From the NCBI RefSeq assembly GCF_937920075.1, contig NZ_CALETI010000095.1, forward strand, positions 1 through 11,526: a stretch of DNA of 11,526 nucleotides, read 5' to 3'. Every line of letters starts with the position of its first letter. Position 1 is the stretch's first letter. A model generated the notes under the pieces. It saw only the letters and a list, made by a program, of their open reading frames with translations. It did not search any database and was not told the DNA's origin. The DNA comes from an uncultured Agitococcus sp. GTDB lineage: Bacteria > Pseudomonadota > Gammaproteobacteria > Pseudomonadales > Moraxellaceae. A program made the translations under genes and the position numbers. Of the stretch, positions 1 through 6,996 are shown one piece after another.

Positions 1-1034
1 ATATTGCTGTTTTACAATATACGGGTGGAACAACAGGTATTGCTAAAGGAGCAGTATTAACACATAGTAGTATTACCAGTAATATGCTACAAACTTTTGC
101 TTTTTTATCGACAAGTTTACAAGTAGGGCGAGAGACGATGGTTTGTCCTTTGCCTTTATATCATGTCTTTGCGTTTGGTTTGTCTTGTATGGGGATGATG
201 TTGGGTATACATACAGTATTGATTACTGACCCAAGACAAACCAATGACTTAATTAATGAGCTAAAAAAATATCGTTTTACGAGCATAATGGGAATTAACT
301 CTTTATTTGTGTCTTTATTAAATCATCCTGACATTAAAACTGTTGATTTTTCGTCATTAAAACTAACCATTGCAGGCGGTTCACTCATTCAACCTCATAT
401 TGCCGAACAATGGCAACAAGTGACGGGATGTAAAATATGTGAAGGTTATGGTATGACCGAAGCTTCACCTGTGATTGCAATTAATCCACCCTTAGCGATT
501 CAAACTGGCACAATTGGGTTACCTGTCCCTAATACTTTTATTCGGATTGTTGGTGAAGATAATCAAGATTGTCCTTTAGGTGAATGTGGTGAGTTATGGG
601 TTAAAGGCCCTCAAGTCATGAAAGGCTATTGGCGACACGCTCAAGCAACGGCTGATACCATTACTTTTGATGGTTGGTTAAAAACAGGAGATATTGCGCT
701 GATTCAAGCTGATGGTTATTTACGCATTGTTGATCGTAAAAAAGATATTATTACTATAGGGGGATTTAATGTTTATCCTAATGAAATTGAATCAGTTGTG
801 GGGCAACATCCGGCCATTATAGAATGTGCGGCTGTAGGGATGATTGATGAACAAGGTAATGAAGCAATTAAATTATTTATAGTTCGTAAAGATGCTCAAT
901 TAACCGAAAATCAATTACAAGATTATTTATTAGGTCAATTAGCAACATATAAAATACCACAGCAAATTGTTTTTGTGGAAAGTTTACCGAAGTCTTCTAT
1001 TGGTAAAGTTTTAAGAAGGGAATTAAAGGTTTAG
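1..1034 (+). CDS. fadD: Long-chain fatty-acid-CoA ligase (FadD-like), 5' partial
   Basis: This is the C-terminal 343 residues of an acyl-CoA synthetase that activates fatty acids with ATP and CoA through an acyl-adenylate, normally at the inner face of the cytoplasmic membrane. The reading frame is open from base 3, so the gene begins outside the window; compared with FadD proteins of about 560 residues, roughly 215 are missing. Visible motifs in order (partial-protein numbering) are the ATP-binding YTGGTTGIAKG at residues 6-16, PLPLYHVFA at 50-58, the adenylation motif GYGMTEASP at 148-156, the TGD aspartate motif at 228-230, the FNVYPNEIE fatty-acyl-synthetase signature near 255-263, and the C-terminal SSIGK with the expected catalytic lysine near 335. 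It converges with the ferredoxin gene and their stop codons overlap. It has no visible functional tie to the oxidase genes. Another AMP-binding ligase is possible, but the combined motifs fit FadD best. Confidence 0.88.
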   Translation, partial: IAVLQYTGGTTGIAKGAVLTHSSITSNMLQTFAFLSTSLQVGRETMVCPLPLYHVFAFGLSCMGMMLGIHTVLITDPRQTNDLINELKKYRFTSIMGINSLFVSLLNHPDIKTVDFSSLKLTIAGGSLIQPHIAEQWQQVTGCKICEGYGMTEASPVIAINPPLAIQTGTIGLPVPNTFIRIVGEDNQDCPLGECGELWVKGPQVMKGYWRHAQATADTITFDGWLKTGDIALIQADGYLRIVDRKKDIITIGGFNVYPNEIESVVGQHPAIIECAAVGMIDEQGNEAIKLFIVRKDAQLTENQLQDYLLGQLATYKIPQQIVFVESLPKSSIGKVLRRELKV

Positions 1035-1267
1035 GTGCGAACCATGGTAATGGCATCAAAAGGACAAGCAACATAACATTTGGCACAGGCTGTACAGTCT
1101 TTGGGCGTATGTAAAACCGCCGTTTTTTTGCCCCAACCATTAGCTTGAGCCGATTCTAACCATAACACATGGGGTGGACAAGCCGCCACACATCGTCCAC
1201 AAGCTGTACAATGATTAGCATCAATCATAGGAATGGCAATTGGATAATTTGATTGATTATCAGCCAT
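1031..1267 (-). CDS. Ferredoxin-like protein with two [4Fe-4S] clusters
   Basis: A 78-residue soluble electron carrier with two classical cluster-binding motifs: C20, C23, C26 and C30 followed by proline, and C58, C61, C64 and C68 followed by proline. This is the CxxCxxCxxxCP pattern of bacterial 2[4Fe-4S] ferredoxins. The 27-residue gap between the motifs contains a WGKK segment and is longer than in clostridial-type ferredoxins. There is no signal peptide, so it should be cytoplasmic. It is the last gene of the minus-strand series, nine bases after the VF530-like gene, which suggests co-transcription with the oxidase assembly genes. A role as electron donor for assembly, for example to CcoG, is only a guess. 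Its stop codon overlaps that of the converging fadD gene. The family call is secure; the physiological partner is unknown. Confidence 0.88.
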   Translation of the reverse strand: MADNQSNYPIAIPMIDANHCTACGRCVAACPPHVLWLESAQANGWGKKTAVLHTPKDCTACAKCYVACPFDAITMVRT

Positions 1268-1276
1268 AATATGAAT

Positions 1277-1513
1277 TTACAGTTGATCTTTTAACCACTC
1301 TTCGTGGCCATATTTTAGATAAAATTGTTCAACTTCTTGTCTTGCCCAAGGAGTACGACGCAAAAATACTAAACTCGACTTGATGCTAGGTTCATTCTTA
1401 AAACAATTAATGTTAATAAAACGAGCCAGTTCTTGCCAACCGTATAAATACACTAAACGCTCAAGTAAAATTTGTAGTGTTAAGCCATGTAATGGGTCTT
1501 TAGATGCGTTCAT
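1277..1513 (-). CDS. VF530 / DUF2132 family small protein
   Basis: A 78-residue protein that I recognise as VF530-like (DUF2132) from the conserved DPLHG near residues 7-11, LVYLYGW near 20-26, the CF..PS..SSL stretch, and FLRRTPWAR in the second half. VF530 proteins are small and helical and have been suggested to bind DNA; no firm cellular function is known to me. The chosen ATG at 1513 overlaps the stop of the upstream DsbD/TauE-like gene as ATGA, a typical translational-coupling arrangement. A longer in-frame start at 1636 would add 41 residues that read against the upstream gene's coding sequence and do not resemble the family, so it was not used. The position between a membrane protein and a ferredoxin gene in a cbb3 assembly cluster does not by itself explain its role. 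Confidence 0.8.
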   Translation of the reverse strand: MNASKDPLHGLTLQILLERLVYLYGWQELARFININCFKNEPSIKSSLVFLRRTPWARQEVEQFYLKYGHEEWLKDQL

Positions 1514-2232
1514 GGTGTGTTTTGACTTTGAGGAATAGAGTGGTGTTGATGGCTGTTTGGATGTTGAATAATGACTGTTTGAATTAATGTCCAAATACCA
1601 AAAGCCATAATTAATAAACCGTTGGCAGTGCGCCAACCATGTTGTTGCAGTTTTTGTTTGAGTGCGCCAGCGGTACTACCAGCTAATAACATCATCGGCA
1701 AAGTGCCTAAACCAAACGCAAACATGACGGCACTTGAGGTTAATGGATTAGCACTGGTCATGGCCAAAGCTAAAGCACTATAGACCAAGCCACAGGGCAA
1801 GAATCCCCATAACATGCCTGCCACTAGCGCACGAGGGCTGTTATTGATAGGCATAAATCGTTGCCGCAAAGGTGTCATGGTTTGCCACAATTTTGCGCCT
1901 AGACGTTCAAGTTTGTCTAAACCTCTCCACCAACCTGCCAAATATAGGCCAAACGCTATCATCATTAAAGAGGTGAATAAATAAGGCCATTTTGAGCCAG
2001 CCAAAGGGCTTAATAAACCTTGACCTAAAAAACCAACGAGCAAACCTAGTAAACTATAGGCTAATAACCGACCAAGATGATACAAGCTTTGTAAATACAA
2101 ACGTTGGCTAGTTTGTTGTTGATGTAAGGCAAAGCTCAATGCGCTGACAATTCCACCACACATTCCCAAACAGTGTGGCGAGCCAAAAAAACCTGCCGCA
2201 AGAGCAGTGACGATTAATAAACTACTGGCCAT
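1510..2232 (-). CDS. DsbD/TauE-SafE-like membrane protein of cbb3 clusters
   Basis: A 240-residue integral membrane protein with about six hydrophobic helices. The first helix carries GSPHCLGMCGG (residues 17-27 from the chosen start) and the second half carries GFLPCGLVYSAL, with the cysteine near 147. This is the pattern of the DsbD_2 'sulfite exporter TauE/SafE family' proteins often found beside ccoS or ccoI. Their job is uncertain; moving reductant or metal across the membrane during oxidase assembly is commonly suggested. The cysteines in the two halves would suit thiol transfer or copper handling. The C-terminal tail is histidine-rich (HPNSHQHHS). The ATG at 2232 was preferred because the first membrane helix follows directly; an upstream in-frame ATG at 2262 lies deeper inside ccoS. 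The start overlaps the end of ccoS by 11 bases, and the stop overlaps the next gene by four. Confidence 0.8.
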   Translation of the reverse strand: MASSLLIVTALAAGFFGSPHCLGMCGGIVSALSFALHQQQTSQRLYLQSLYHLGRLLAYSLLGLLVGFLGQGLLSPLAGSKWPYLFTSLMMIAFGLYLAGWWRGLDKLERLGAKLWQTMTPLRQRFMPINNSPRALVAGMLWGFLPCGLVYSALALAMTSANPLTSSAVMFAFGLGTLPMMLLAGSTAGALKQKLQQHGWRTANGLLIMAFGIWTLIQTVIIQHPNSHQHHSIPQSQNTP

Positions 2233-2389
2233 TTTGTTGTCGGCGTAGTTCTTTATCATCAAGAATAATTCGTTCAGCGGGGCCAGTTAAGTCTTCAAAT
2301 TGGTCGCTTTTTACTGCCCAAATAATGCCCCAAATTGCACCAGCAAGTAGTACCAGACTTAACGATACTAGCAAATAGACATAGTCCAT
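2222..2389 (-). CDS. ccoS: CcoS, cbb3 oxidase maturation protein
   Basis: A 55-residue single-span protein beginning MDYVYLLV, with one hydrophobic helix over roughly residues 4-25 and then the CcoS signature: a tryptophan, VKS.QFEDL, and the cytoplasmic ER.ILDD segment. CcoS is needed for insertion of haem and copper cofactors into the cbb3 oxidase. It starts 12 bases after the ccoI stop and is preceded by AGAGGT at a suitable distance for ribosome binding. Order (ccoI then ccoS) and spacing fit the usual proteobacterial ccoGHIS operon. A second, clearly different ccoS lies at 10,232-10,384. Confidence 0.92.
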   Translation of the reverse strand: MDYVYLLVSLSLVLLAGAIWGIIWAVKSDQFEDLTGPAERIILDDKELRRQQNGQ

Positions 2390-2401
2390 AAGACACCTCT
2401 G

Positions 2402-4768
2402 TCAAACGCGTAAGGCATTAAATACCACAAATAAAGAACTTAACGACATTCCAATGGCGGCTAACCAAGGAGGTACATAACCTAATGCCGCAGGAGGAAG
2501 AATAGCGAGATTATACACCAAAGCCCATGCAAGATTTTGTTTTATAATGCGAGAGGCACGGTGAGAAATATGATTAGCAAGCACGAGAGCATTTAGGCGG
2601 TCGCCTAATAACACGGCATCTGCGGTCATTTGTGCCAAATCTGCACCTGATGACATGGCAATAGAAACATGTGATTGTCCCAAAACAGGTGCATCATTAA
2701 CGCCATCACCTACCATAATTACCACAGCCCCCATTTCTTGTTGTTGATGAACATATTGGGCTTTTTCTTGAGGTAATAATCCGCCATGCGCTTCGTCAAT
2801 AGCGAGTTCTTTGGCTAAACGATAGGGAGCCTGTGAGCGGTCGCCCGATAATAAAACCGTTTTTAAGCCTTGTTCTTTGAGCTGTTTGATGATGGTTGCA
2901 GACTCAGTGCGTGTTGTGTCTTTGAAGTCAAAATAAGCAATGGCTTGTTGATTACAGCTTAACCAAACTCTTAAAAAATCATCACATGAGTCTTGGTCAG
3001 CTTGGCCTAAAGCAAATTGAGCATGACCAAGCTGGTAATATTTCCCTTTAATGATGCCACTTAAACCAAATCCCGTTTCATTATGTAATTGCTCAACAAT
3101 TGGGAGTTGCTGAAGATTTAATTGTTTAAATGCATAAGCAATCGGATGTTCAGAATATTGTTCAAGGGCAGCAGCAATCAATAAAGCTTCTTGGTCATTA
3201 CCTTGCAACGTTTCTTGTTTAACCAGTTGCAACTCACCTGTGGTTAACGTGCCTGTTTTATCAAAAATAATGTGTGTCGCTTGGGCTAAACGATTAATAA
3301 CATGACCACGAGTGACCAAAAAGCCTTGCTGCGCTAAACGATGTGTGGCAGCAGTCAAGGCAACAGGTGTGGCCAATGATAAAGCACATGGACAAGTGGC
3401 TACTAAAACGGCAATGGTGGCTAATAAGGCAAAGTTAGGATTAACCACCGACCACGCGCCATAAACCACTAGAGATAGCAGTAAAATGCTTAAAATAAAC
3501 CAATGGGCAAATTTATCAGCTTGTTCGGCGAGTTCGGGTTTTTCGGCTAAAGCACGATTAATTAACTGATGAATAGTGGCTAAAGTGCTAGCTTGTGCTA
3601 TTTGGCTGACTTCAATGGTTAAAGGATGTTGATGATTTTGGCTACCACTGACCACGGTATCGCCTTGTTGTTTGCTAATCGGTAAGGCTTCACCTGTTAA
3701 TAAAGCTTCCGAAACACTACTTTGGCCTTGAATAATTTGACCATCACAGGGAATAGTTTCACCTGCTTTAACTAAAATATGTTCACCAATTTGTAAGTCA
3801 GTGACAGGTACATCTTCAGTTTGACCGTTCGCTAATAAGCGATGACTTAAACGCGGAATAACAGGGATTAAATCGTTGGCTGTCTCGCTGGCTCTGCGCC
3901 GTGCTTGAGTTTCAACATAACGACCTGCTAATAAAAAGAAAATAAACATGGTCACCGAGTCATAATAAACATCTGGTGCGCCAATGACGGTATTATAAAT
4001 ACTCGCCGCAAAGGTTAAAATTAAGGCAATGGTAACAGGCACATCCATATTTAAGGTGCGTGCCTTGAGCGAAAACCAAGCCGAACGATAAAATGGATAA
4101 GCCGAATAAAAAAATAAGGGAGTCGTAATTAATAAAGAGACCCAACGTAAAAAATCACGATGGTCTAAGGTCATGTCTTCGGCAACATACAGGCTACCTG
4201 CATACATCATGGCTTGCATTGAGCCTAAACCTGCTACCCCTAATCGCATTAATAATTGTCGGGATTCTTTTTTTAATAAAGAGGCATGAGTATCGGTACG
4301 AAAAGGTCGGGCTTTATAACCCAGTTTTTCTAAGTCTACTAGTAAATGACTTAAAGGTGTTTTTTTGTCATCCCACAACAACCGCAAGCGATGATTGCTC
4401 AGATTGAGGCTAACTTGTTTAACAGATTGTTCTTGGGTTAAGCGTTTTTCAATCAACCATGCACAAGCTGCACAAGATACCCCTTCAACACTGAGTTCGG
4501 CACAAGCTAAATCTTGCTCTCGGTGCATAAATTGTTTTTGGGTATCGGGATGATCATAACCTTTGAGTTGTTCGAGTGCTTCTGGAAGTGCGGCAGTTGG
4601 GCTAATGGTTGTACGTTCTAAATAATAGTTTTCTAAACCATTTTGTACAATGGTTTCGGCCACTGCATAACAACCTAAACAACATAAAGGCTGTTCTTTG
4701 CCTAAAATCGTTAAACGATAAGGTGTGGTGGGCAAAGGCTCACCACAATGAAAACAGGATTCACTCAT
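2402..4768 (-). CDS. ccoI: CcoI, copper-translocating P-type ATPase for cbb3 assembly
   Basis: A 788-residue P1B-type ATPase that exports copper across the inner membrane for the CuB centre of the oxidase. The N-terminus carries the extra cysteine region typical of CcoI/FixI (C5, C8; C29, C30, C33), then a heavy-metal-associated domain with GVSCAAC (C99, C102). Membrane helices start near residue 175. Next come TGE at 358-360 (actuator), the metal-binding CPC at 459-461, DKTGT at 503-507 with the phosphorylated D503, SEHP near 539-542, and GDGVND at 687-692. All catalytic motifs are intact and the length is normal. It begins four bases after the ccoH stop and ends 12 bases before ccoS. A general copper-export CopA is less likely, because of the N-terminal cysteine region and the cco context. 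Confidence 0.95.
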   Translation of the reverse strand: MSESCFHCGEPLPTTPYRLTILGKEQPLCCLGCYAVAETIVQNGLENYYLERTTISPTAALPEALEQLKGYDHPDTQKQFMHREQDLACAELSVEGVSCAACAWLIEKRLTQEQSVKQVSLNLSNHRLRLLWDDKKTPLSHLLVDLEKLGYKARPFRTDTHASLLKKESRQLLMRLGVAGLGSMQAMMYAGSLYVAEDMTLDHRDFLRWVSLLITTPLFFYSAYPFYRSAWFSLKARTLNMDVPVTIALILTFAASIYNTVIGAPDVYYDSVTMFIFFLLAGRYVETQARRRASETANDLIPVIPRLSHRLLANGQTEDVPVTDLQIGEHILVKAGETIPCDGQIIQGQSSVSEALLTGEALPISKQQGDTVVSGSQNHQHPLTIEVSQIAQASTLATIHQLINRALAEKPELAEQADKFAHWFILSILLLSLVVYGAWSVVNPNFALLATIAVLVATCPCALSLATPVALTAATHRLAQQGFLVTRGHVINRLAQATHIIFDKTGTLTTGELQLVKQETLQGNDQEALLIAAALEQYSEHPIAYAFKQLNLQQLPIVEQLHNETGFGLSGIIKGKYYQLGHAQFALGQADQDSCDDFLRVWLSCNQQAIAYFDFKDTTRTESATIIKQLKEQGLKTVLLSGDRSQAPYRLAKELAIDEAHGGLLPQEKAQYVHQQQEMGAVVIMVGDGVNDAPVLGQSHVSIAMSSGADLAQMTADAVLLGDRLNALVLANHISHRASRIIKQNLAWALVYNLAILPPAALGYVPPWLAAIGMSLSSLFVVFNALRV

Positions 4769-4772
4769 AGAC

Positions 4773-5288
4773 TTAAATATCTAAGGCTAAAGGCTTAACT
4801 GTTAAGGGAGCAACTAAAGGCATTTCGATAGTTTCTTTCAATCGCCAAACAGTGGTATTCACGTCTAAATAATAACGACCAGAAATTTCTTGGCCGATAG
4901 TCGTTTGATAGTCGCCATTGTTTTGTTGATTTAGTACTAAACGCAGATCTTTATTCTCATGAGTAGGATGAGAAAAAATAACATTTAACTGTTTAGGCAG
5001 CGCATCTTTATCTAAAGGATATGGACTAGAAATTTTAACGGTCAATTGATTGCCATTAACACTTAGTAACGCGTTAATGCTCAAGGCACTAGCATAATTT
5101 TCACGATTAAAATTTTCTTGAATGGCTTTTTTATTTTTTCGCCAATCGCCTTCAACCTCAGAGTCTTTATGATTTAAAGCAACAAAGAGCATGGTAAAAC
5201 TTAAAGTGACAGAAACAACTGGTATTGCAATCAAAAACCATAACCAAGGATGTTTGTACCAAGGTTTGTTGTCAACAGTATCAGTCAT
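4773..5288 (-). CDS. ccoH: CcoH / FixH family assembly protein
   Basis: A 171-residue protein with a short cytoplasmic N-terminus, one membrane helix at about residues 14-37 (WLWFLIAIPVVSVTLSF), and a periplasmic domain of about 130 residues. This matches FixH/CcoH, a stable accessory subunit of the cbb3 oxidase required for assembly and interacting with CcoN and CcoI. The sequence diverges strongly within this family, so the call rests on topology, size and position between ccoG and ccoI. GAGGTAA stands just before the ATG as a good ribosome-binding site. It is separated from ccoG by 119 bases that carry a palindromic element. Confidence 0.85.
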   Translation of the reverse strand: MTDTVDNKPWYKHPWLWFLIAIPVVSVTLSFTMLFVALNHKDSEVEGDWRKNKKAIQENFNRENYASALSINALLSVNGNQLTVKISSPYPLDKDALPKQLNVIFSHPTHENKDLRLVLNQQNNGDYQTTIGQEISGRYYLDVNTTVWRLKETIEMPLVAPLTVKPLALDI

Positions 5289-5331
5289 TGGTGATTACCT
5301 CAAAAGCGTGAATCATCCGTATTGAGTCAGA

Positions 5332-5403
5332 GTAGGACTGAGGCAACGGGCGTTGTATCAGTCCAAAGATGAAATAGCGAGGACTTATCAGCATAAGTCC
5401 TAC
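5332..5403. repeat. 72-bp palindromic element with terminal inverted repeats
   Basis: The ccoG-ccoH spacer is largely one structured unit. Its ends are an exact 8-bp inverted repeat, GTAGGACT at 5332-5339 and AGTCCTAC at 5396-5403. Inside lie two hairpins. The first pairs GGACTGA (5335-5341) and CAAC (5344-5347) with GTTG (5352-5355) and TCAGTCC (5358-5364), around a GGGC loop with one two-base mismatch. The second is a perfect 9-bp stem, AGGACTTAT (5380-5388) with ATAAGTCCT (5393-5401), around the loop CAGC. There is no T-tract of an intrinsic terminator. The layout resembles REP/BIME or MITE-type elements, and the AGGACTTA arm recurs in the ccoP-ccoG spacer. I see no clear target-site duplication. 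Confidence 0.7.
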
Positions 5404-5407
5404 AGTC

Positions 5408-6829
5408 TTAGTTACTAGGTGATAAAAAGCGGCTTTCCACTTGTGCGGTGACGTTTTTATCAGCAACCGCTTCAACTTTAAAGGAGATTTTGGTATTAGT
5501 TTGTTTGAGATCCATAGGGTCTGCTTGAAGCGTGACAGGCAAGTTAGACACTTCGCCAGCAGCCAAACTAAAATCACCAATTGGCATTAATTGAATATGC
5601 TCTTGACCTTCAACTAATGACAGGTGGTATTGTTGAGTTTGTTGAGATTTATTCATAACTTTGAGGGTATAGACATTCTCGATCAAGCCTTCGCTGTTTT
5701 CGCGATAAAGTTGGTTACGGTCACGAATGGCATCAATACTTAGGGGTACACGGCCTGCCAAAGTATAGACAAAAAGTCCTACCATAATGACAACCATAGC
5801 ACTATAACCTATTAAGCGTGGACGCAACCAATGGTAGCCTGACTTTTTCTCAAGAATATTTTCCGTGGTATAACGAACTAAACCACGTTGGTACCCCATT
5901 TGATCCATAATGCTGTCACAGGCATCAATACAAGCTGCACATTGAATGCACTCTAGTTGTAAGCCATCACGAATATCAATGCCTGTTGGACAAACCTGAA
6001 CACATAATTGACAGTCAATACAGTCACCTAAGCCTGCTGCTTTGGGGTCAGCCGTCTTTTTTCGTGCACCACGTGATTCACCACGCTCTGCATCATAAGA
6101 AACAATTAAGGTGTCTTTATCAAACATCACACTTTGGAAACGGCCATAAGGGCACATATAAAAACAAACTTGTTCACGCATCCAACCAGCATTGAGATAA
6201 GTTAATACGGTAAACAGTAAAATAAACACATAACCCCAGCCGCCTAAATTGCCGGTCACTAAATCTTCGGCTAAAGTTCGTACTGGTGTGAAATAGCCAA
6301 CAAACACAAAACCTGTGGCAAAAGCAATTAACAACCATAAAAAATGTTTAACAGCACGACGGGTAAATTTATTGACGGACATAGGTGCTTTATCAAGCTT
6401 CATGCGTGCATTACGTTCACCTTCAGTGATTTTTTCTATCCATAAATACAAACTTGTCCATGTGGTTTGTGGACAAACATAACCACAAAAGACACGACCA
6501 GCAAACACCGTCACTACAAAAAGAGTAAATGCAGCAATAATTAATAGCCACGATAAAAAGAAGAAGTCTTGTGGGGCAAATGTCCAACCAAAAATATAAA
6601 ACTGACGATGTTCTAAATCAAATAATACCGCTTGACGGCCATCCCATGTGACCCATGCTAAAGCAACATAAATGAAAAAAATAAGTCCCATTATGCTATG
6701 ACGAATATTTTGATAAAAACCACGAATAGAGCCAGGAAAAATTTTCGCTTTATCGATGTGCATAAGTTTTGGGCTATGAATTTGAACGGGATTAGGGGAC
6801 TGGTCTTGAGTAGGAATTTTTTTACTCAT
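5408..6829 (-). CDS. ccoG: CcoG (FixG/RdxA), membrane iron-sulfur protein
   Basis: A 473-residue polytopic protein. Hydrophobic helices lie near residues 45-60, 88-110, 163-180, 198-215 and 340-358. GRVFCGYVCPQTTW sits at 111-124 and VCFYMCPYGR at 221-230. A cytoplasmic ferredoxin-like domain binds two [4Fe-4S] clusters through C270, C273, C276, C280 and C294, C297, C300, C304. The last 115 or so residues form the periplasmic Ig-like FixG C-terminal domain. CcoG is implicated in cbb3 assembly as a copper(II) reductase that feeds copper to the chaperone/CcoI route. Length and motifs are normal. It is the first gene of the assembly group, with a 167-base spacer before it, so it may have its own promoter. 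Confidence 0.95.
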   Translation of the reverse strand: MSKKIPTQDQSPNPVQIHSPKLMHIDKAKIFPGSIRGFYQNIRHSIMGLIFFIYVALAWVTWDGRQAVLFDLEHRQFYIFGWTFAPQDFFFLSWLLIIAAFTLFVVTVFAGRVFCGYVCPQTTWTSLYLWIEKITEGERNARMKLDKAPMSVNKFTRRAVKHFLWLLIAFATGFVFVGYFTPVRTLAEDLVTGNLGGWGYVFILLFTVLTYLNAGWMREQVCFYMCPYGRFQSVMFDKDTLIVSYDAERGESRGARKKTADPKAAGLGDCIDCQLCVQVCPTGIDIRDGLQLECIQCAACIDACDSIMDQMGYQRGLVRYTTENILEKKSGYHWLRPRLIGYSAMVVIMVGLFVYTLAGRVPLSIDAIRDRNQLYRENSEGLIENVYTLKVMNKSQQTQQYHLSLVEGQEHIQLMPIGDFSLAAGEVSNLPVTLQADPMDLKQTNTKISFKVEAVADKNVTAQVESRFLSPSN

Positions 6830-6857
6830 GATGAGACTGGCTACCTCTGTGGCAATA

Positions 6858-6886
6858 ATTATATCTTTATGTGCTAAAGCAAACAG
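6858..6886 (-). promoter_or_regulatory. Possible promoter for ccoG
   Basis: On the minus strand a perfect TATAAT (6858-6863) lies 29 bases before the ccoG ATG. Seventeen bases upstream is CTGTTT (6881-6886), a poor -35 match. AGAGGT near 6841-6846 could serve as a ribosome-binding site. The surrounding spacer is very AT-rich, so a chance match is quite possible. An independent ccoG promoter would fit the usual separation of ccoNOQP and ccoGHIS into two transcription units. Confidence 0.3.
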
Positions 6887-6933
6887 ATAAACATATAATT
6901 ACTAAATGAGAGCATAACTGATATATAAAAATT

Positions 6934-6955
6934 AATTGATAAGAAAAATTGATAA
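6934..6955. repeat. Direct repeat AATTGATAA in ccoP-ccoG spacer
   Basis: Two exact copies of AATTGATAA occur at 6934-6942 and 6947-6955, starts 13 bases apart. Each contains TTGAT, half of an FNR/Anr site, but the copies are in direct rather than inverted orientation and so do not make a canonical TTGAT-N4-ATCAA box. They may be a binding site for some other regulator, or chance in AT-rich DNA. Confidence 0.4.
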
Positions 6956-6961
6956 CAGTCA

Positions 6962-6990
6962 TTAGGACTTACGCAAAGCGTAAGTCCTAA
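6962..6990. repeat. Perfect 13-bp inverted repeat after ccoP
   Basis: TTAGGACTTACGC (6962-6974) and GCGTAAGTCCTAA (6978-6990) form a perfect stem with a three-base loop, starting seven bases after the ccoP stop codon. No T-run follows on the minus strand, so it is not a standard intrinsic terminator. It could stabilise the 3' end of the ccoNOQP message or reduce read-through into ccoG. Its AGGACTTA core matches an arm of the element between ccoG and ccoH, pointing to a small dispersed repeat family. Confidence 0.75.
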
Positions 6991-6996
6991 CAAAGC

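Noticed and set aside
1514..1636. 41-residue N-terminal extension of the VF530-like protein
   Set aside because: The extension reads out of frame through the coding end of the upstream gene and is unlike the family; the ATGA overlap start is better.
2233..2262. Earlier ATG for the DsbD/TauE-like protein
   Set aside because: It lies deeper inside ccoS, and the added ten polar residues precede the expected first helix.
5281..5580. Minus-strand 99-residue open frame across the ccoG-ccoH gap
   Set aside because: It overlaps the end of ccoG in another frame, crosses the palindromic element, and has no family resemblance.
6934..6955. FNR/Anr box before ccoG
   Set aside because: TTGAT occurs twice but in direct orientation; there is no matching ATCAA four bases downstream of either copy.
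6962..6990. Rho-independent terminator after ccoP
   Set aside because: The stem is excellent but no T-run follows on the minus strand, so it is listed as an inverted repeat instead.
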